Shown here: one piece after another, positions 41,314 through 52,287 of the stretch | How positions within the stretch are numbered: the stretch's first letter is position 1 | How the letters are laid out: each line of letters begins with the position of its first letter | Source: Candidatus Lambdaproteobacteria bacterium | GTDB taxonomy: Bacteria > SAR324 > JACQKK01 | Assembly: GCA_016204605.1 (NCBI GenBank) | Contig: JACQKK010000105.1 | Location: forward strand, 1 to 52,287 | Length of the DNA stretch: 52,287 bases | Reading direction: 5' to 3' | Made by a program: the position numbers and the translations under genes | The notes under the pieces: generated by a model | What the model was told of the DNA's origin: nothing | Databases searched by the model: none | Seen by the model: the letters and a program-made list of their open reading frames with translations, nothing else

Positions 41314-42333
41314 ATGCACACACCGCCCGCAGCGTCGCAGCGTAGATCGCCGGAGCCACCGCGCGATCAATTGCCCGCCGGTGGGCACCCGATCGCCGGG
41401 GAGCCCCGGCCGGCGTTCGTCCACGCGCCGGTGCTGCTGGAAGAGGTGCTGGCCTTCGTGCCGGCAGACGCGCGCATGGCCGTGGATGCCACGCTCGGGG
41501 GCGGCGGTCATGCCGAGGCGCTGCTGCGCCGCTTCCCGGCCGTCGAGCTGTTCGGCTGCGACCGCGATCCCGAGGCGGTCGAGGCGGCGCGGGCGCGGCT
41601 GGAGCCCTTCGCCGGCCGCGTGCTGGTGCGCCGGCTCCGCTTTTCGGAATTGCCGCACCACGTGCTGGCGGAGTCGGTGGATTTCCTGCTGGCCGACCTG
41701 GGGGTCTCCTCGCCCCAGCTCGACCGGCCGGAGCGCGGCTTCTCGTTCAGCCAGGAAGGGGCGCTCGACATGCGCATGGATGCGAGCCGCCCCGGGCAGA
41801 GCGCCGCCGATCTCGTGAACCGCGCCTCGGGCGAGCGCCTGCGGGCGCTGTTCGAGCGGCTCGGCGAGGAGCCGTTCGCCGCGCGCATGGCCGAGGCCAT
41901 CGTCGAGGCGCGTCGGCGGGCGCCCATCGCCAGCACCACCCAGCTGGCGGCGCTGCTCGCGGCCGTCGTGCCGGCCCGTGCCCGGCGGCGGGGCTTCCAT
42001 CCCGCCACGCGCGCCTTCCAGGCCCTGCGCATGGCGGTCAACGACGAGCCGGCGGAGCTGGAGCGGCTGCTCGATGGGGCGCCGGGGCTGCTGCGAGCGG
42101 GAGGCCGGCTGGCCGTGATCTCCTTCCACTCGCTCGAGGACCGGCCGGTCAAGCTACGCTTCCGGACCTGGGAGGCGCCCTGCGAGTGCCCGCCGGAGCT
42201 GCCCCGCTGCATCTGCGGCAAGCAGCCGCTCGGGCGGCGGGTGACCCGCAGGCCCGTGACGGCCGGCGCCGAGGAGGCCGCCCGCAACCCCCGCAGCCGC
42301 AGCGCCAAGCTGCGCGTGTTCGAGAAGCGATGA
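41314..42333 (+). CDS. rsmH: 16S rRNA (cytosine-1402-N4)-methyltransferase
   Basis: A 339-aa SAM-dependent methyltransferase that modifies C1402 of 16S rRNA in the small ribosomal subunit. After a low-complexity N terminus of about 35 residues come VHAPVLLEEVLAFVPADARM and the SAM-binding AVDATLGGGGHAEALL near 56. The RsmH-specific ADLGVSSPQLDRPERGFSFS and RAFQALRMAVNDE follow, then ISFHSLEDRPVKLRFR. The start at 41314 is preferred, with 41266 possible. The stop overlaps the ftsL start as ATGA. It leads a division gene cluster, as in most bacteria, but mraZ is not upstream. Confidence 0.94.
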   Translation: MHTPPAASQRRSPEPPRDQLPAGGHPIAGEPRPAFVHAPVLLEEVLAFVPADARMAVDATLGGGGHAEALLRRFPAVELFGCDRDPEAVEAARARLEPFAGRVLVRRLRFSELPHHVLAESVDFLLADLGVSSPQLDRPERGFSFSQEGALDMRMDASRPGQSAADLVNRASGERLRALFERLGEEPFAARMAEAIVEARRRAPIASTTQLAALLAAVVPARARRRGFHPATRAFQALRMAVNDEPAELERLLDGAPGLLRAGGRLAVISFHSLEDRPVKLRFRTWEAPCECPPELPRCICGKQPLGRRVTRRPVTAGAEEAARNPRSRSAKLRVFEKR

Positions 42334-42671
42334 GCGCCGCCGGCCCCCCCTCCCGCCCGCCCCCGGGGCTGCGCCCGGCCGCCTACCTGACGCTGGCCGT
42401 GCTGTGCGCCGCCGTGCTGACGTTCGGCGCGCTGTTCTACATGTGGCAGCGCTACCAGTTCATCCGGCTGGGCTACGAGGTGACCGGCCTGCGCGAGCGC
42501 AAGGCCGCGCTCGAAGACAGCCTGGAGCCGCTCCAGGTGGAGGCCGATTACCTTTCCCGGCTGGAGCGCCTGGACGCCCTCGCCCGGCAGGGGCTGGGCA
42601 TGCGGCCGCCCCAGCCCGCGCAGGTCATCGTGGTCGAAGATCATGCCGAGCCTGCGTCTGCGCCTCAATAA
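42330..42671 (+). CDS. ftsL: Cell division protein FtsL
   Basis: A 113-aa single-pass inner-membrane protein. A short cytoplasmic proline-rich tail is followed by one membrane segment (about 17-38, AAYLTLAVLCAAVLTFGALF). A periplasmic coiled-coil-like region then has leucine spacing (LRERKAALEDSLEPLQVEAD). Sequence conservation in FtsL is low, so the call rests on topology, size and position between rsmH and ftsI. It forms the FtsQLB complex that activates septal FtsWI. It overlaps both neighbours (ATGA with rsmH; 29 bp with ftsI), indicating tight translational coupling. Confidence 0.88.
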   Translation: MSAAGPPSRPPPGLRPAAYLTLAVLCAAVLTFGALFYMWQRYQFIRLGYEVTGLRERKAALEDSLEPLQVEADYLSRLERLDALARQGLGMRPPQPAQVIVVEDHAEPASAPQ

Positions 42672-44424
42672 TCCGCTGCCGCCGCGCTTCCGGGGGTTCC
42701 GCCCGCGGGTGCTGCTGGTGGTGCTGGGGCTGGCGTTCGCCGGCGTGGTGCTGGCCGGTCGGGCGTTCGACCTGCAGGTGCTGCAGCGCGCCACCCTCAA
42801 CGATCTCGCCCGGCGGCAGTCGCAGCGCACCATCCAGGTCAAGGGCAAGCGCGGCCCGATCCTCGACCGCTTCGGCGGGCGGCTGGCATACTCCGTCAAG
42901 GCCGAGTCGGTCTATGCCCGGCCCGGCCAGATCGAGCAGCCCTCGCTGGCCGCGTTCCGGCTGGCGCGGGCGCTGGGCCTGCCGCGGGAGGATTTGCAGG
43001 CGCAGCTCGGCTCGGGCCGCGCCTTCGTGTGGATCAAGCGCCAGGTCACGCCGGCGGAAGCAGCGGCGGTGCGCGCGCTGGAGATCAAGGGCGTGCAGTC
43101 CCTGCCCGAGTACCGGCGGGTGTATCCGCAGCGCGCCTTCGCCGCGGCGCTGCTCGGCTTCACCGGGGTCGACGGCCAGGGGCTCGAAGGGCTCGAGTAC
43201 GCCTACGATTCCACGCTGCGCGGCGCCCAGGGCGAGCGCGTGATCGACAAGGACGCCCTCGGGCGCGAGCTGGTGCGCTCCGAGCAGGGCTTTCTCTCGG
43301 CGGGCGGCAGCGTGACGCTCACGCTCCATCCGGCCATCCAGCACGTCGCCGAGGAGGAGCTGGCCCGGGCGATCGAGCTCAGCGAGGCACGCCAGGGCGT
43401 GGCCATCGTGATGGCCGCGACGTCCGGGCAGATCCTCGCGCTGGCGCAGGCGCCCGGCTACAACCCCAACGCCTACCTGGAATACGACAAGGAGACGTAC
43501 TTCAACCGCGCCATCACCAACGGCTACGAGCCGGGCTCCACCTTCAAGCTGATCACCGTCGCCGCGGCGCTGGAGGAGGGGCTGGCCAAGCCCGACACGC
43601 TGTTCTTCTGCGAGAACGGCGAGTTCCGCCACTACGACAGCGTGATCCACGACACGGAGCCGCACGGCTGGCTGCCGCTCAGCAAGGTGATCGCCCTCTC
43701 CTCGAACATCTGCGCGGCCAAGCTCGGCCTGCTGGTGCCCGCGCCGGTGTTCCACGCGCACATCGCACGCTTCGGGTTCGGCGAGCGCATGGGGGTGTTC
43801 ACCTCGCCCGAGGGCAGGCGGCTGGCCGGCGAGGCGGAAGGGCGCGTGCTGCCGCCCAGGGAGTGGACGCCCGTGGATCACGCCGCCATCTCCTTCGGCC
43901 ACGGCGTGCTGGTCTCCCCGCTGCAGCTCACCGCCGCGGTGAACGCCATCGCCACCGGCGGCGAGCTGCTCAAGCCGTACCTGGTGCAGGAGCTGCGTGA
44001 CCCCGCCGGCGCCGTGATCCAACGCGGCGCGCGCACGGTGGTGCGGCGCGCCATCTCCAAGCAGACGGCCGCCACGCTCAAGCAACTGATGCAGGGGGTG
44101 GTGGCGAAGGACGGCACGGGCGCCCGCGCCGCCATCCCGGGCTACACCGTGGCCGGCAAGACCGGCACCACGGAGAAGTACGACTTCCAGGCGCGCGGCT
44201 ACTCGAAGACCCGGCAGATCGCGAGCTTCGTGGGCTTCGTCCCGGCGGAGAGCCCCGCCCTGACCATCCTGGTGCAGGTCGAGGAACCCCGGCGCGCGCA
44301 CTTCGGCGGCTCCGTCTCCGCGCCCGCCATGGGGCGCATCGCCCAGCGCGCCCTGCCGCTGCTCGGCGTCTGGCCCCGCGAGGGCGTGCGCCGCGTCCCC
44401 CTGCCGAAGGCCAAGGGCGGGTGA
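42643..44424 (+). CDS. ftsI: Division-specific class B penicillin-binding protein (PBP3)
   Basis: A 593-aa septal peptidoglycan transpeptidase. One membrane segment (about 22-42, VLLVVLGLAFAGVVLAGRAF) is followed by the pedestal domain (RGPILDRFGGRLAYSV near 70). The catalytic domain has the active serine S299 in EPGSTFKLI (SxxK with K302), an SSN triad near 353 in ALSSNICAAK, and KTGTTEKYD starting K506. Length and operon position identify FtsI rather than the elongation PBP2. It acts with FtsW at the division site. It overlaps ftsL; murE, normally next in the cluster, is absent and the sequence changes to a low-G+C islet after its stop. Confidence 0.95.
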   Translation: MPSLRLRLNNPLPPRFRGFRPRVLLVVLGLAFAGVVLAGRAFDLQVLQRATLNDLARRQSQRTIQVKGKRGPILDRFGGRLAYSVKAESVYARPGQIEQPSLAAFRLARALGLPREDLQAQLGSGRAFVWIKRQVTPAEAAAVRALEIKGVQSLPEYRRVYPQRAFAAALLGFTGVDGQGLEGLEYAYDSTLRGAQGERVIDKDALGRELVRSEQGFLSAGGSVTLTLHPAIQHVAEEELARAIELSEARQGVAIVMAATSGQILALAQAPGYNPNAYLEYDKETYFNRAITNGYEPGSTFKLITVAAALEEGLAKPDTLFFCENGEFRHYDSVIHDTEPHGWLPLSKVIALSSNICAAKLGLLVPAPVFHAHIARFGFGERMGVFTSPEGRRLAGEAEGRVLPPREWTPVDHAAISFGHGVLVSPLQLTAAVNAIATGGELLKPYLVQELRDPAGAVIQRGARTVVRRAISKQTAATLKQLMQGVVAKDGTGARAAIPGYTVAGKTGTTEKYDFQARGYSKTRQIASFVGFVPAESPALTILVQVEEPRRAHFGGSVSAPAMGRIAQRALPLLGVWPREGVRRVPLPKAKGG

Positions 44425-44548
44425 GCGGCCTGCGGGAAACATGAAGAGCCGGAACGACATCGGGTGCCTAGGCGCCGTCTGGCGCGTAACACGCTGCTTT
44501 TCGGCAATCTCCCTTGAAATTTTCCCAGATTACCCATCGTGCCTCCCC

Positions 44549-45298
44549 CTACTTTTCAACTGGCATAGTCGGTTTATCAGCCGCAAACGTGCGCGGGGCA
44601 ATTGGCCATGAACTCTTATACGTTATGAAAATCCGTTCTTCGCGGATTCCTACTAATTTCTCGCTTGTTAGGAAAAAGAACTTCTGCGTTGCTTCTCCCC
44701 CCGTAGATACAAAATCGAATTTTCGTGTAGTTGGTTTGTCTATCTGACCAGATGCAGTTATAACCTTGAAGCTATATTCTTTCAAGTCTATTAGATTCTT
44801 GCTTGACTTTTCCGTGTAGCCAATTCGTGTTAGCGGTACGGCAATCCAAACGTTCTTGTCAACGTCATACGCCTCCACTAAGTGTTGTTCGGGCAAACCT
44901 GTGTAGGTCGATGATACGCTGGCATCTGTAAATTTCACAAGCGCCGCTAATCCATATACAGAACCCTTACTCCTCGAAAGTGTTGAGATGTTCTTCCACT
45001 CTGAAGCATCAATAGTGTCTACGTCATACCCGTACATCAAGAGACGATCAACTGCTGCTTTCGGCTTCGTGAAAATGTCCTTGACCCAGAAAATGGTCTC
45101 TGGAATGTTCAATGGCTTCAGCGGAACAGGAGCGCTATATGCGCCCTTGACTCCTGACGAACTGAAATCGTGATATGGCAACACTATCGGCACTTCTGGC
45201 TCATTTGCATGCAGAATATGTATCGACGCGACGAAAATTGAAAGACAAAAAATTGCGATAAATTTTTGTCTGATCACCTTGGCACCTCGTAATTTCAA
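44549..45298 (-). CDS. Exported protein of unknown function, low G+C
   Basis: A 249-aa protein with a signal peptide (about 9-31, hydrophobic IAIFCLSIFVASIHILHA ending before NEPEVP). No family is recognised. The body alternates short hydrophobic and polar stretches with several aromatic residues (YHDFSSSGVKGAYS, LLMYGYDVDTIDAS), consistent with a beta-rich periplasmic domain. The base composition is far richer in A+T than the surrounding genes, and codon use is unlike them. The start overlaps the stop of the membrane-protein gene as ATGA (45295-45298), so the two form an operon of acquired origin. A role together at the envelope is likely but unproven. Confidence 0.75.
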   Translation of the reverse strand: MKLRGAKVIRQKFIAIFCLSIFVASIHILHANEPEVPIVLPYHDFSSSGVKGAYSAPVPLKPLNIPETIFWVKDIFTKPKAAVDRLLMYGYDVDTIDASEWKNISTLSRSKGSVYGLAALVKFTDASVSSTYTGLPEQHLVEAYDVDKNVWIAVPLTRIGYTEKSSKNLIDLKEYSFKVITASGQIDKPTTRKFDFVSTGGEATQKFFFLTSEKLVGIREERIFITYKSSWPIAPRTFAADKPTMPVEK

Positions 45299-45729
45299 CT
45301 TAGAAATTTCAGAACGACGGACACGACTGCGCTAACTAAGATGTGTGCAATTGGGGACCCATAGGGAAGCGCACAGGCAGTGAGAGTACCTAACACGACT
45401 GCCCAGACAATCCATATCCCGCATATGATGACAGAAATCATGGGAAATCCGGCAATTACTGGCAATGTGCTCGAAATCCCAAGTGCGCCCCATACGTCGG
45501 TTGCCATTGCCGTTCTTGCAAGAAATGCAGCCGTGACGATCAATGAACCTATGCAGCCAAACAAGAATCGTAGAAACCAATGATGTTTCTTCGTACTGTC
45601 CCACAAGAGGCGAATCAGCAGATGATAGACGTTCTGCAACACTGTCGCTTCCGAGGGCTGGCGGCGACCCGCGTCACTCTGGTGGCGGTCAATTTCACGA
45701 TCAGGCGGGATGTCTGCTTGGCTTGGCAT
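45295..45729 (-). CDS. Small membrane protein of unknown function, low G+C
   Basis: A 144-aa protein. A hydrophilic N terminus of about 45 residues is followed by two to three hydrophobic segments: about 53-71 (LRFLFGCIGSLIVTAAFLAR), 84-112 and 122-143. It has no known domain. It is the first gene of a two-gene unit with the exported protein downstream, overlapping by four bases. Composition marks it as foreign to the surrounding chromosome. The N-terminal part is richer in G+C than the rest, so the true start could lie further in. Confidence 0.65.
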   Translation of the reverse strand: MPSQADIPPDREIDRHQSDAGRRQPSEATVLQNVYHLLIRLLWDSTKKHHWFLRFLFGCIGSLIVTAAFLARTAMATDVWGALGISSTLPVIAGFPMISVIICGIWIVWAVVLGTLTACALPYGSPIAHILVSAVVSVVLKFLS

Positions 45730-46042
45730 GGTCGTAAAGTAGACACCTCGTTAGTGCCTTGGAACGTGGGAGGAATCATGAGGTCTTTGAATGCTCTTAG
45801 CACCGGTCTTTATAAAACGCAAACCGTCATATTGCGGCCAGCAATCGCAAAACGAGCTAGTATCGCGCCCCGTAGATAAATGGCGTTGATGCCGACGGAA
45901 AACGATAATCCAATCAGCACTCTCGTGCGCTGATAACAGCCCCATCGCTACGGGGATGCCAAACCAGCGCCGGGTGCCACTTATGTGAATCCTGTGGCCC
46001 ACCAACGAGCATCCAACTTGGTCGGTCGACTCATCATCCTGT
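45730..46042. other. Low-G+C gap behind the glycerate kinase gene
   Basis: No gene can be supported. Composition stays mixed or low in G+C until about 46020, where native sequence resumes. Short frames on both strands (up to about 84 codons) lack recognisable content. This is probably the edge of the acquired islet. Confidence 0.5.
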
Positions 46043-47407
46043 TTACTCCCCCAGGAACAGGTGCACGTCCATCAGGTTGTTGCGGGTGGGGGGGGTGCGG
46101 ATGAGGGCGCCGCAGCGCTCGAGCAGGGCATAGCTGTCGTTGTCGGCGAGCAGGGCCGCATAGGGGATTCGCTCGCGTTGCACGCGCGCCCAGGTCTCGG
46201 CATCGACCACGCCGCCGGCCGCGTCGGTGGGGCCGTCGTTCCCGTCGGAGCCTGCCGCCAGGAACGCCGTGTGGCCGTCGAGGCGGGGCATGGCGAGCGC
46301 GGCCAGCTCCTGGCAGCGGCCGCCCGTGCCGCCGCCCGTCACCTCGACCAGCGTCTCTCCGCCCGAGACCAGGCACAGCCGCCCCGCCGGCCGCTCGCGG
46401 CGCAGGTCTTCCCGGCGCCAGGCCTCCCAGCGGCCGAGCAGGATCGGCAGCGCCTCGGCGTTGAGGCCGGTGGTCGGCTCCTCCACGACGCGCGTCGCGC
46501 AGCCCACCTCCCGGGCCGCCTCCGCGATGGCGTGCAGCAGGTGGCGGTTCGCGCCGATCAGGCCGTTGACGGGAGGATGCTCAGGCGGCGGGGGCGAAGG
46601 ATGCGCCCCGCCTTGGGCGGCGCAGGCGCGTTCCAGCGCTCCCCGGATCGACGCGGGCGCCGCGTCCCAGAGTCCCCGCTCCCGGAGCACGGCGATGGCG
46701 CCGGCCGGGTCCACGGGCTCGGGCACCGTGGGGCCGGAGCCGATGCTGGCCAGCACGTCGCCCGGCACGTCGGAGAGGTAGAGGCCCACCGTTCGCGCCG
46801 CGCCCGCCAGCCGGGCCAGCCCGCCGGCCTTGAAGCGCGAAAGCGCCTTGCGCACCCGGTTGATCTCGTGGATGTCCATGCGCGCCCGCAGCATGGCCGT
46901 GGCCAGCGCCTGCTGCTCCGCCAGCGACACGCCGGGCAGGGGCGCGGGCAGCAGCGCGGAGGCGCCGCCCGAGACCAGCACCAGCAGCACGTCGGCGGGC
47001 GCGAGCCCCGCGACCAGGCGCTCGACCTCCGCGGCCGCCGCCAAGCCGGCCGCATCGGGCACGGGATGGCCGGCCTCGCGCTGGGGGAACGGCGCCCCGC
47101 CCAGTGCGAAGTCCAGTGCGAAGCCGCGCTTGGTGACGATCAGCCCCCCCGCGAGCCGCTCCGGCGGGAGGGCGCCGGCGAGCACGCGCGCCGCCTCCGC
47201 GGCGCAGGGCGCGGCGGCCTTGCCCACGGCCAGCACGAACACCCGCGCCCCCGGCGCGAGCGGTACCCGCTCGCTGCGGTCGAGGAAGGTGAGGAGCAGG
47301 GCGTCGGACTGGGCCTGCAGGGCGCGGCGTACCAGCCGCTCGGGGGTGACCCGCGCCAGCCCCTCCCGGTAGAGCGCCACCGCCTGCTCGCGCAGCGCCA
47401 GGCTCAT
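46043..47407 (-). CDS. Glycerate kinase (glycerate 2-kinase, MOFRL family)
   Basis: A 454-aa cytoplasmic kinase that phosphorylates glycerate, feeding glyoxylate or tartronate metabolism into glycolysis. The N-terminal DUF4147-like domain contains VFVLAVGKAAAPCAAEAARV near 50, GGASALLPAPLPGVSLAEQQ near 140 and INRVRKALSRFKAGGLARLA near 180. The C-terminal MOFRL domain contains LCLVSGGETLVEVTGGGTGG near 340 and AAGSDGNDGPTDAAGG. This is the TtuD/GckA type rather than GlxK. It lies upstream of nothing related and is followed by the low-G+C islet. No tartronate semialdehyde genes are visible. The symbol is left open between gckA and ttuD. Confidence 0.9.
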   Translation of the reverse strand: MSLALREQAVALYREGLARVTPERLVRRALQAQSDALLLTFLDRSERVPLAPGARVFVLAVGKAAAPCAAEAARVLAGALPPERLAGGLIVTKRGFALDFALGGAPFPQREAGHPVPDAAGLAAAAEVERLVAGLAPADVLLVLVSGGASALLPAPLPGVSLAEQQALATAMLRARMDIHEINRVRKALSRFKAGGLARLAGAARTVGLYLSDVPGDVLASIGSGPTVPEPVDPAGAIAVLRERGLWDAAPASIRGALERACAAQGGAHPSPPPPEHPPVNGLIGANRHLLHAIAEAAREVGCATRVVEEPTTGLNAEALPILLGRWEAWRREDLRRERPAGRLCLVSGGETLVEVTGGGTGGRCQELAALAMPRLDGHTAFLAAGSDGNDGPTDAAGGVVDAETWARVQRERIPYAALLADNDSYALLERCGALIRTPPTRNNLMDVHLFLGE

Positions 47408-47442
47408 GGCAACGGGCTCATGGCAACGGGCTCATGGCGCGC

Positions 47443-48447
47443 TCACGGCGTGTGGGCGGACTCGACCTGGGCCGCCTCCTGGCGCAGGTCGCGCCAGTGG
47501 CCCCCGAGCAGCATCAGATACGCCGCCCCCGTGGCGGTGGTGGGAATCCACTGCGCGACCATCGAGAACAGGCTGGCGGCGATGGCATTCTCGCGGCTGA
47601 TGCCGAACGGCACCAGCGCGAAGACATAGGCGGCCTGGAACGCGCCCAGGAAGCCAGGCGCCGTGGGCAGGGTCACGGCGAGAGCGGTGGTGGCGATGAC
47701 GATCATCCCGATGCCGAGCGAGATGCGATCGCCGAAGGCCAGCAGGGCGGCCCAGACCATGCCGCCGGCGCAGACCCACTTCACCAGCGAGTACCCCAGC
47801 ATCAGCAGCACCAGCCAGACCGACTTCAGCGAGGACAGCCCGCCGGCGATGTTCTGCAGGATGGCGTGACCCCGTGTCTGGAGCCGCACGGGCAGCCAGC
47901 GCGTCCAGCGATCCCACAGGGCGAGGAAGAACGCCGGATAGCCGAGGAACAGCGCGATCGCCGCGCAGAGGGAAAGCACCACCGCCGCGACCACGTTCGA
48001 GCCGAGCCGGATCGACTCGGGAAACGGGTCGATCGTCAGCACCGCCGCGAAGTAGAAGACCAGGATCGCGAACACGTCCAGCAGCCGTTCCAGCAGGAGG
48101 GTCGCCAGCACGGCGCTGCGCGACTGGCGGTACTGGCGGGCGAACACCACCGCCCGCACCACCTCCCCGAGCCGGGCCGGCAGGACGTTGTTGCCGGCGA
48201 AGCCGATCATCATCGCCGGGCTGACCTGGGCCAGGGAGTAGCGACCCAGAGGGCGCAGGATGGCCTGCCAGCGCACGCCCGTGAAGGCGTAGAACACGAT
48301 CAGGAACAGCGTGTGGGGCACCACCAGCAGGTAGTCTCCGCTCGCCAGTAGCGCCAGCAGGCGGAGCACATCGACATCCCAGAAGGCATACGCCAGCGCC
48401 GCCCCGGTGATGAGCAGCGTCGCCAGGAGCGTGGTGAGCTTTCGCAC
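47443..48447 (-). CDS. Lysylphosphatidylglycerol synthase transmembrane/UPF0104 flippase-like protein
   Basis: A 334-aa polytopic membrane protein with about eight hydrophobic segments, beginning MRKLTTLLATLLITGAALAY. Family traits are the ALLASGDYLLVVPHTLFLIV and GYSLVKWVCAGGMVWAALLA stretches and the conserved RPLGRYSLAQVSPAMMIGFA and NNVLPARLGEVVRAVVFARQ loop. These match the LPG_synthase_TM/AglD-like family, whose members flip or transfer lipids or prenyl-linked sugars. No catalytic aminoacyl domain is attached, so a transport or flippase role is more likely than lysyl transfer. It sits between glycerate kinase and gltD, same strand, without overlaps. Confidence 0.82.
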   Translation of the reverse strand: MRKLTTLLATLLITGAALAYAFWDVDVLRLLALLASGDYLLVVPHTLFLIVFYAFTGVRWQAILRPLGRYSLAQVSPAMMIGFAGNNVLPARLGEVVRAVVFARQYRQSRSAVLATLLLERLLDVFAILVFYFAAVLTIDPFPESIRLGSNVVAAVVLSLCAAIALFLGYPAFFLALWDRWTRWLPVRLQTRGHAILQNIAGGLSSLKSVWLVLLMLGYSLVKWVCAGGMVWAALLAFGDRISLGIGMIVIATTALAVTLPTAPGFLGAFQAAYVFALVPFGISRENAIAASLFSMVAQWIPTTATGAAYLMLLGGHWRDLRQEAAQVESAHTP

Positions 48448-48484
48448 GGCGCGTGGCCTCGCAGGATCGGTACGCTCGGGCGGC

Positions 48485-49891
48485 CTATTCGGCCCCCATC
48501 AGGTACTGCCCGACGCAGCGGGCCGCCTCGCGGCCTTCCCAGATCGCCCATACCACGAGCGAGGCCCCGCGGCCCATATCCCCCGCCACGAACACCTTGG
48601 GGATGCTGGTGCGGTATTGCGCATCGCGGTCCACGTTGCTGCGCTCGTCGAGCTTGACGCCCAGCTCCTGGAGCAGCCCCTCGCGCACGGGGCCGAGGAA
48701 GCCCATCGCCAGCAGCACCAGCTCGACGCGCTCGGAGAACGCGGTGCCGGGCACCTCGCGCATCAGAGGGCGGCCGCCCGGCTGCTCCGGCGGGAGCCAT
48801 TCCACCTCGCAGCCGTACAGCTCCTCGACGTGGCCGTTGCTGCCGCGGAAGCCCTTGGTGAGCACGTTCCACCGGCGCAGGCCCCCCTCCTCGTGGGAGG
48901 AGGAGCTCTTGAGCGGGTCGGGTCTGGGGAGGATCTCGTACTGGAGCACCTCGCGGGCGCGCTGGCGGTGGGAGGTGCCCAGGCAGTCCGAGCCCGTGTC
49001 GCCGCCGCCCAGGATCACCACCCGCTTGCCCGTGGCCAGGATCGCCTGCTGGGGCGGCACGGTCTCGCCGAAGTTGCGGCGGTTCTGCTGGGGCAGGAAG
49101 TCCATCGCGTAGTGGATGCCCTCGAGCTGGCGCCCCTCCACGTTGGCTTCGAGCGCGCGGGCCTGCATGGCGCCCCCGGCCAGCACGATCGCATCGTAGC
49201 CCGCCAGCAGCTCGGCGGCGGTGATGTCGCGCCCGACGCAGGTGTTGGCCTTGAACTGGACGCCCTCGCCGCGCATCTGCTCGACGCGCCGCTCGACGAT
49301 GTGCTTCTCCATCTTGAAATTGGGGATGCCGTAGGTGAGCAGGCCACCGAAGCGGTCCGCCTGCTCGAACACGACCACATCGTGGCCCTGGCGGCCGAGC
49401 TGCTGCGCGGCGGCCAGCCCCGCGGGTCCCGACCCCACCACGGCCACCCGCTTGCCGGTGCGGCGGGGCGCCGGCGCAGCCACCACCCAGCCCTCCTGGA
49501 AGGCCCGGTCGACGATCGACTTCTCGATCTTCTTGATGGTGACGGGATCGCTGTTGATGCCGAGGATGCAGGCGGCCTCGCAGGGCGCCGGGCAGACGCG
49601 CCCCGTCACCTCGGGGAAGTTGTTGGTGCGGTGCAGCTCGCGGATCGCCCCCTCCCAGTCGCCCCGGAAGACGAGGTCGTTCCAGTCGGGGATCAGGTTG
49701 CCCAGGGGGCAGCCGTGACCGTAGGCGTGGCAGGTGGGCACCGCGCAGTCCATGCAGCGCGCCCCCTGCTGCGCCAGCAGCTCATTGGGCCATTTGAGCT
49801 CGAACTCGCCATAGTCCTTGAGCCGCTCCTCGACCGGTCGGTAAGCCGGCAGCGCGCGCTTGAACTCCAGAAAACCCGTCGGCTTGCCCAT
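48485..49891 (-). CDS. gltD: Glutamate synthase small subunit (NADPH)
   Basis: A 468-aa flavoprotein that passes electrons from NADPH to the large subunit. The N-terminal cysteine-rich region (CMDCAVPTCHAYGHGCPLGN, then RVCPAPCEAACILGI) binds 4Fe-4S clusters. The FAD loop is VAVVGSGPAGLAAAQQLGRQ near 148. The NADPH loop is VVILGGGDTGSDCLGT near 291, followed by the C-terminal VFVAGDMGRGASLVVWAIWE. Length is standard. The start codon directly follows the gltB stop (TAA at 49894-49892, ATG at 49891), so the subunits are translated in step. Confidence 0.97.
   Translation of the reverse strand: MGKPTGFLEFKRALPAYRPVEERLKDYGEFELKWPNELLAQQGARCMDCAVPTCHAYGHGCPLGNLIPDWNDLVFRGDWEGAIRELHRTNNFPEVTGRVCPAPCEAACILGINSDPVTIKKIEKSIVDRAFQEGWVVAAPAPRRTGKRVAVVGSGPAGLAAAQQLGRQGHDVVVFEQADRFGGLLTYGIPNFKMEKHIVERRVEQMRGEGVQFKANTCVGRDITAAELLAGYDAIVLAGGAMQARALEANVEGRQLEGIHYAMDFLPQQNRRNFGETVPPQQAILATGKRVVILGGGDTGSDCLGTSHRQRAREVLQYEILPRPDPLKSSSSHEEGGLRRWNVLTKGFRGSNGHVEELYGCEVEWLPPEQPGGRPLMREVPGTAFSERVELVLLAMGFLGPVREGLLQELGVKLDERSNVDRDAQYRTSIPKVFVAGDMGRGASLVVWAIWEGREAARCVGQYLMGAE

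Positions 49892-52287
<2,396 letters not shown>

Overview
The window is chromosomal DNA of a G+C-rich Gram-negative bacterium, most likely a gamma- or betaproteobacterium. The evidence is LptB and LptA-type lipopolysaccharide transport genes next to pyrG, an oxygen-dependent hemF, ftsL/ftsI division genes, a PilZ protein and gltBD. The genus cannot be named from the sequence alone. Genes are mostly housekeeping, densely packed, often with ATGA start/stop overlaps. Intergenic gaps carry many copies of a G+C-rich palindromic repeat family.

Layout. 1-2433: a small unknown protein and an FMN-type glutamate synthase-like protein. 2733-7467: a DUF1186/SEC-C protein and two tandem paralogous family 5 ABC substrate-binding proteins. 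7936-9966: acetoacetyl-CoA synthetase. 10160-11549: a low-G+C patch with an isolated HEPN/Abi-like gene, then a HicB antitoxin with only the first part of HicA. 11550-21957 (all minus): NYN-domain protein, ArgE, ChaC, ProA, a 1327-residue protein of unknown family, a glycosyltransferase and a secreted vWA protein. 22295-25536: pdxA, then lptB and an unusually long two-domain LptA-like gene. 25499-30429: pyrG, a PilZ protein and a class A penicillin-binding protein. 30928-33533: metY and a CoA-binding protein, with a higBA toxin-antitoxin module between them. 33802-37322: permease, cyclase-family hydrolase, asnS and an orphan MNT nucleotidyltransferase. 37329-37970: a palindromic element beside an IS5-transposase/radical-SAM fusion remnant. 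37985-41054: HtrA-type protease and hemF. 41314-44424: a shortened division cluster, rsmH-ftsL-ftsI. 44549-46042: a low-G+C islet with two unknown envelope genes. 46043-52287: glycerate kinase, a flippase-like membrane protein, gltD and the 3' half of gltB, which runs off the window.

Functionally the window mixes amino-acid and nitrogen metabolism (gltBD, proA, argE, metY, chaC), envelope biogenesis (lptA-like/lptB, class A PBP, rsmH-ftsL-ftsI, HtrA) and cofactor or nucleotide synthesis (pdxA, hemF, pyrG). Scattered among these are small acquired or decayed modules. No complete known defence island, CRISPR array, rRNA or tRNA was seen. The best candidates for something undescribed are the 1327-aa protein/glycosyltransferase/vWA cluster, the orphan low-G+C gene at 10160-10996 and the low-G+C two-gene islet behind ftsI.
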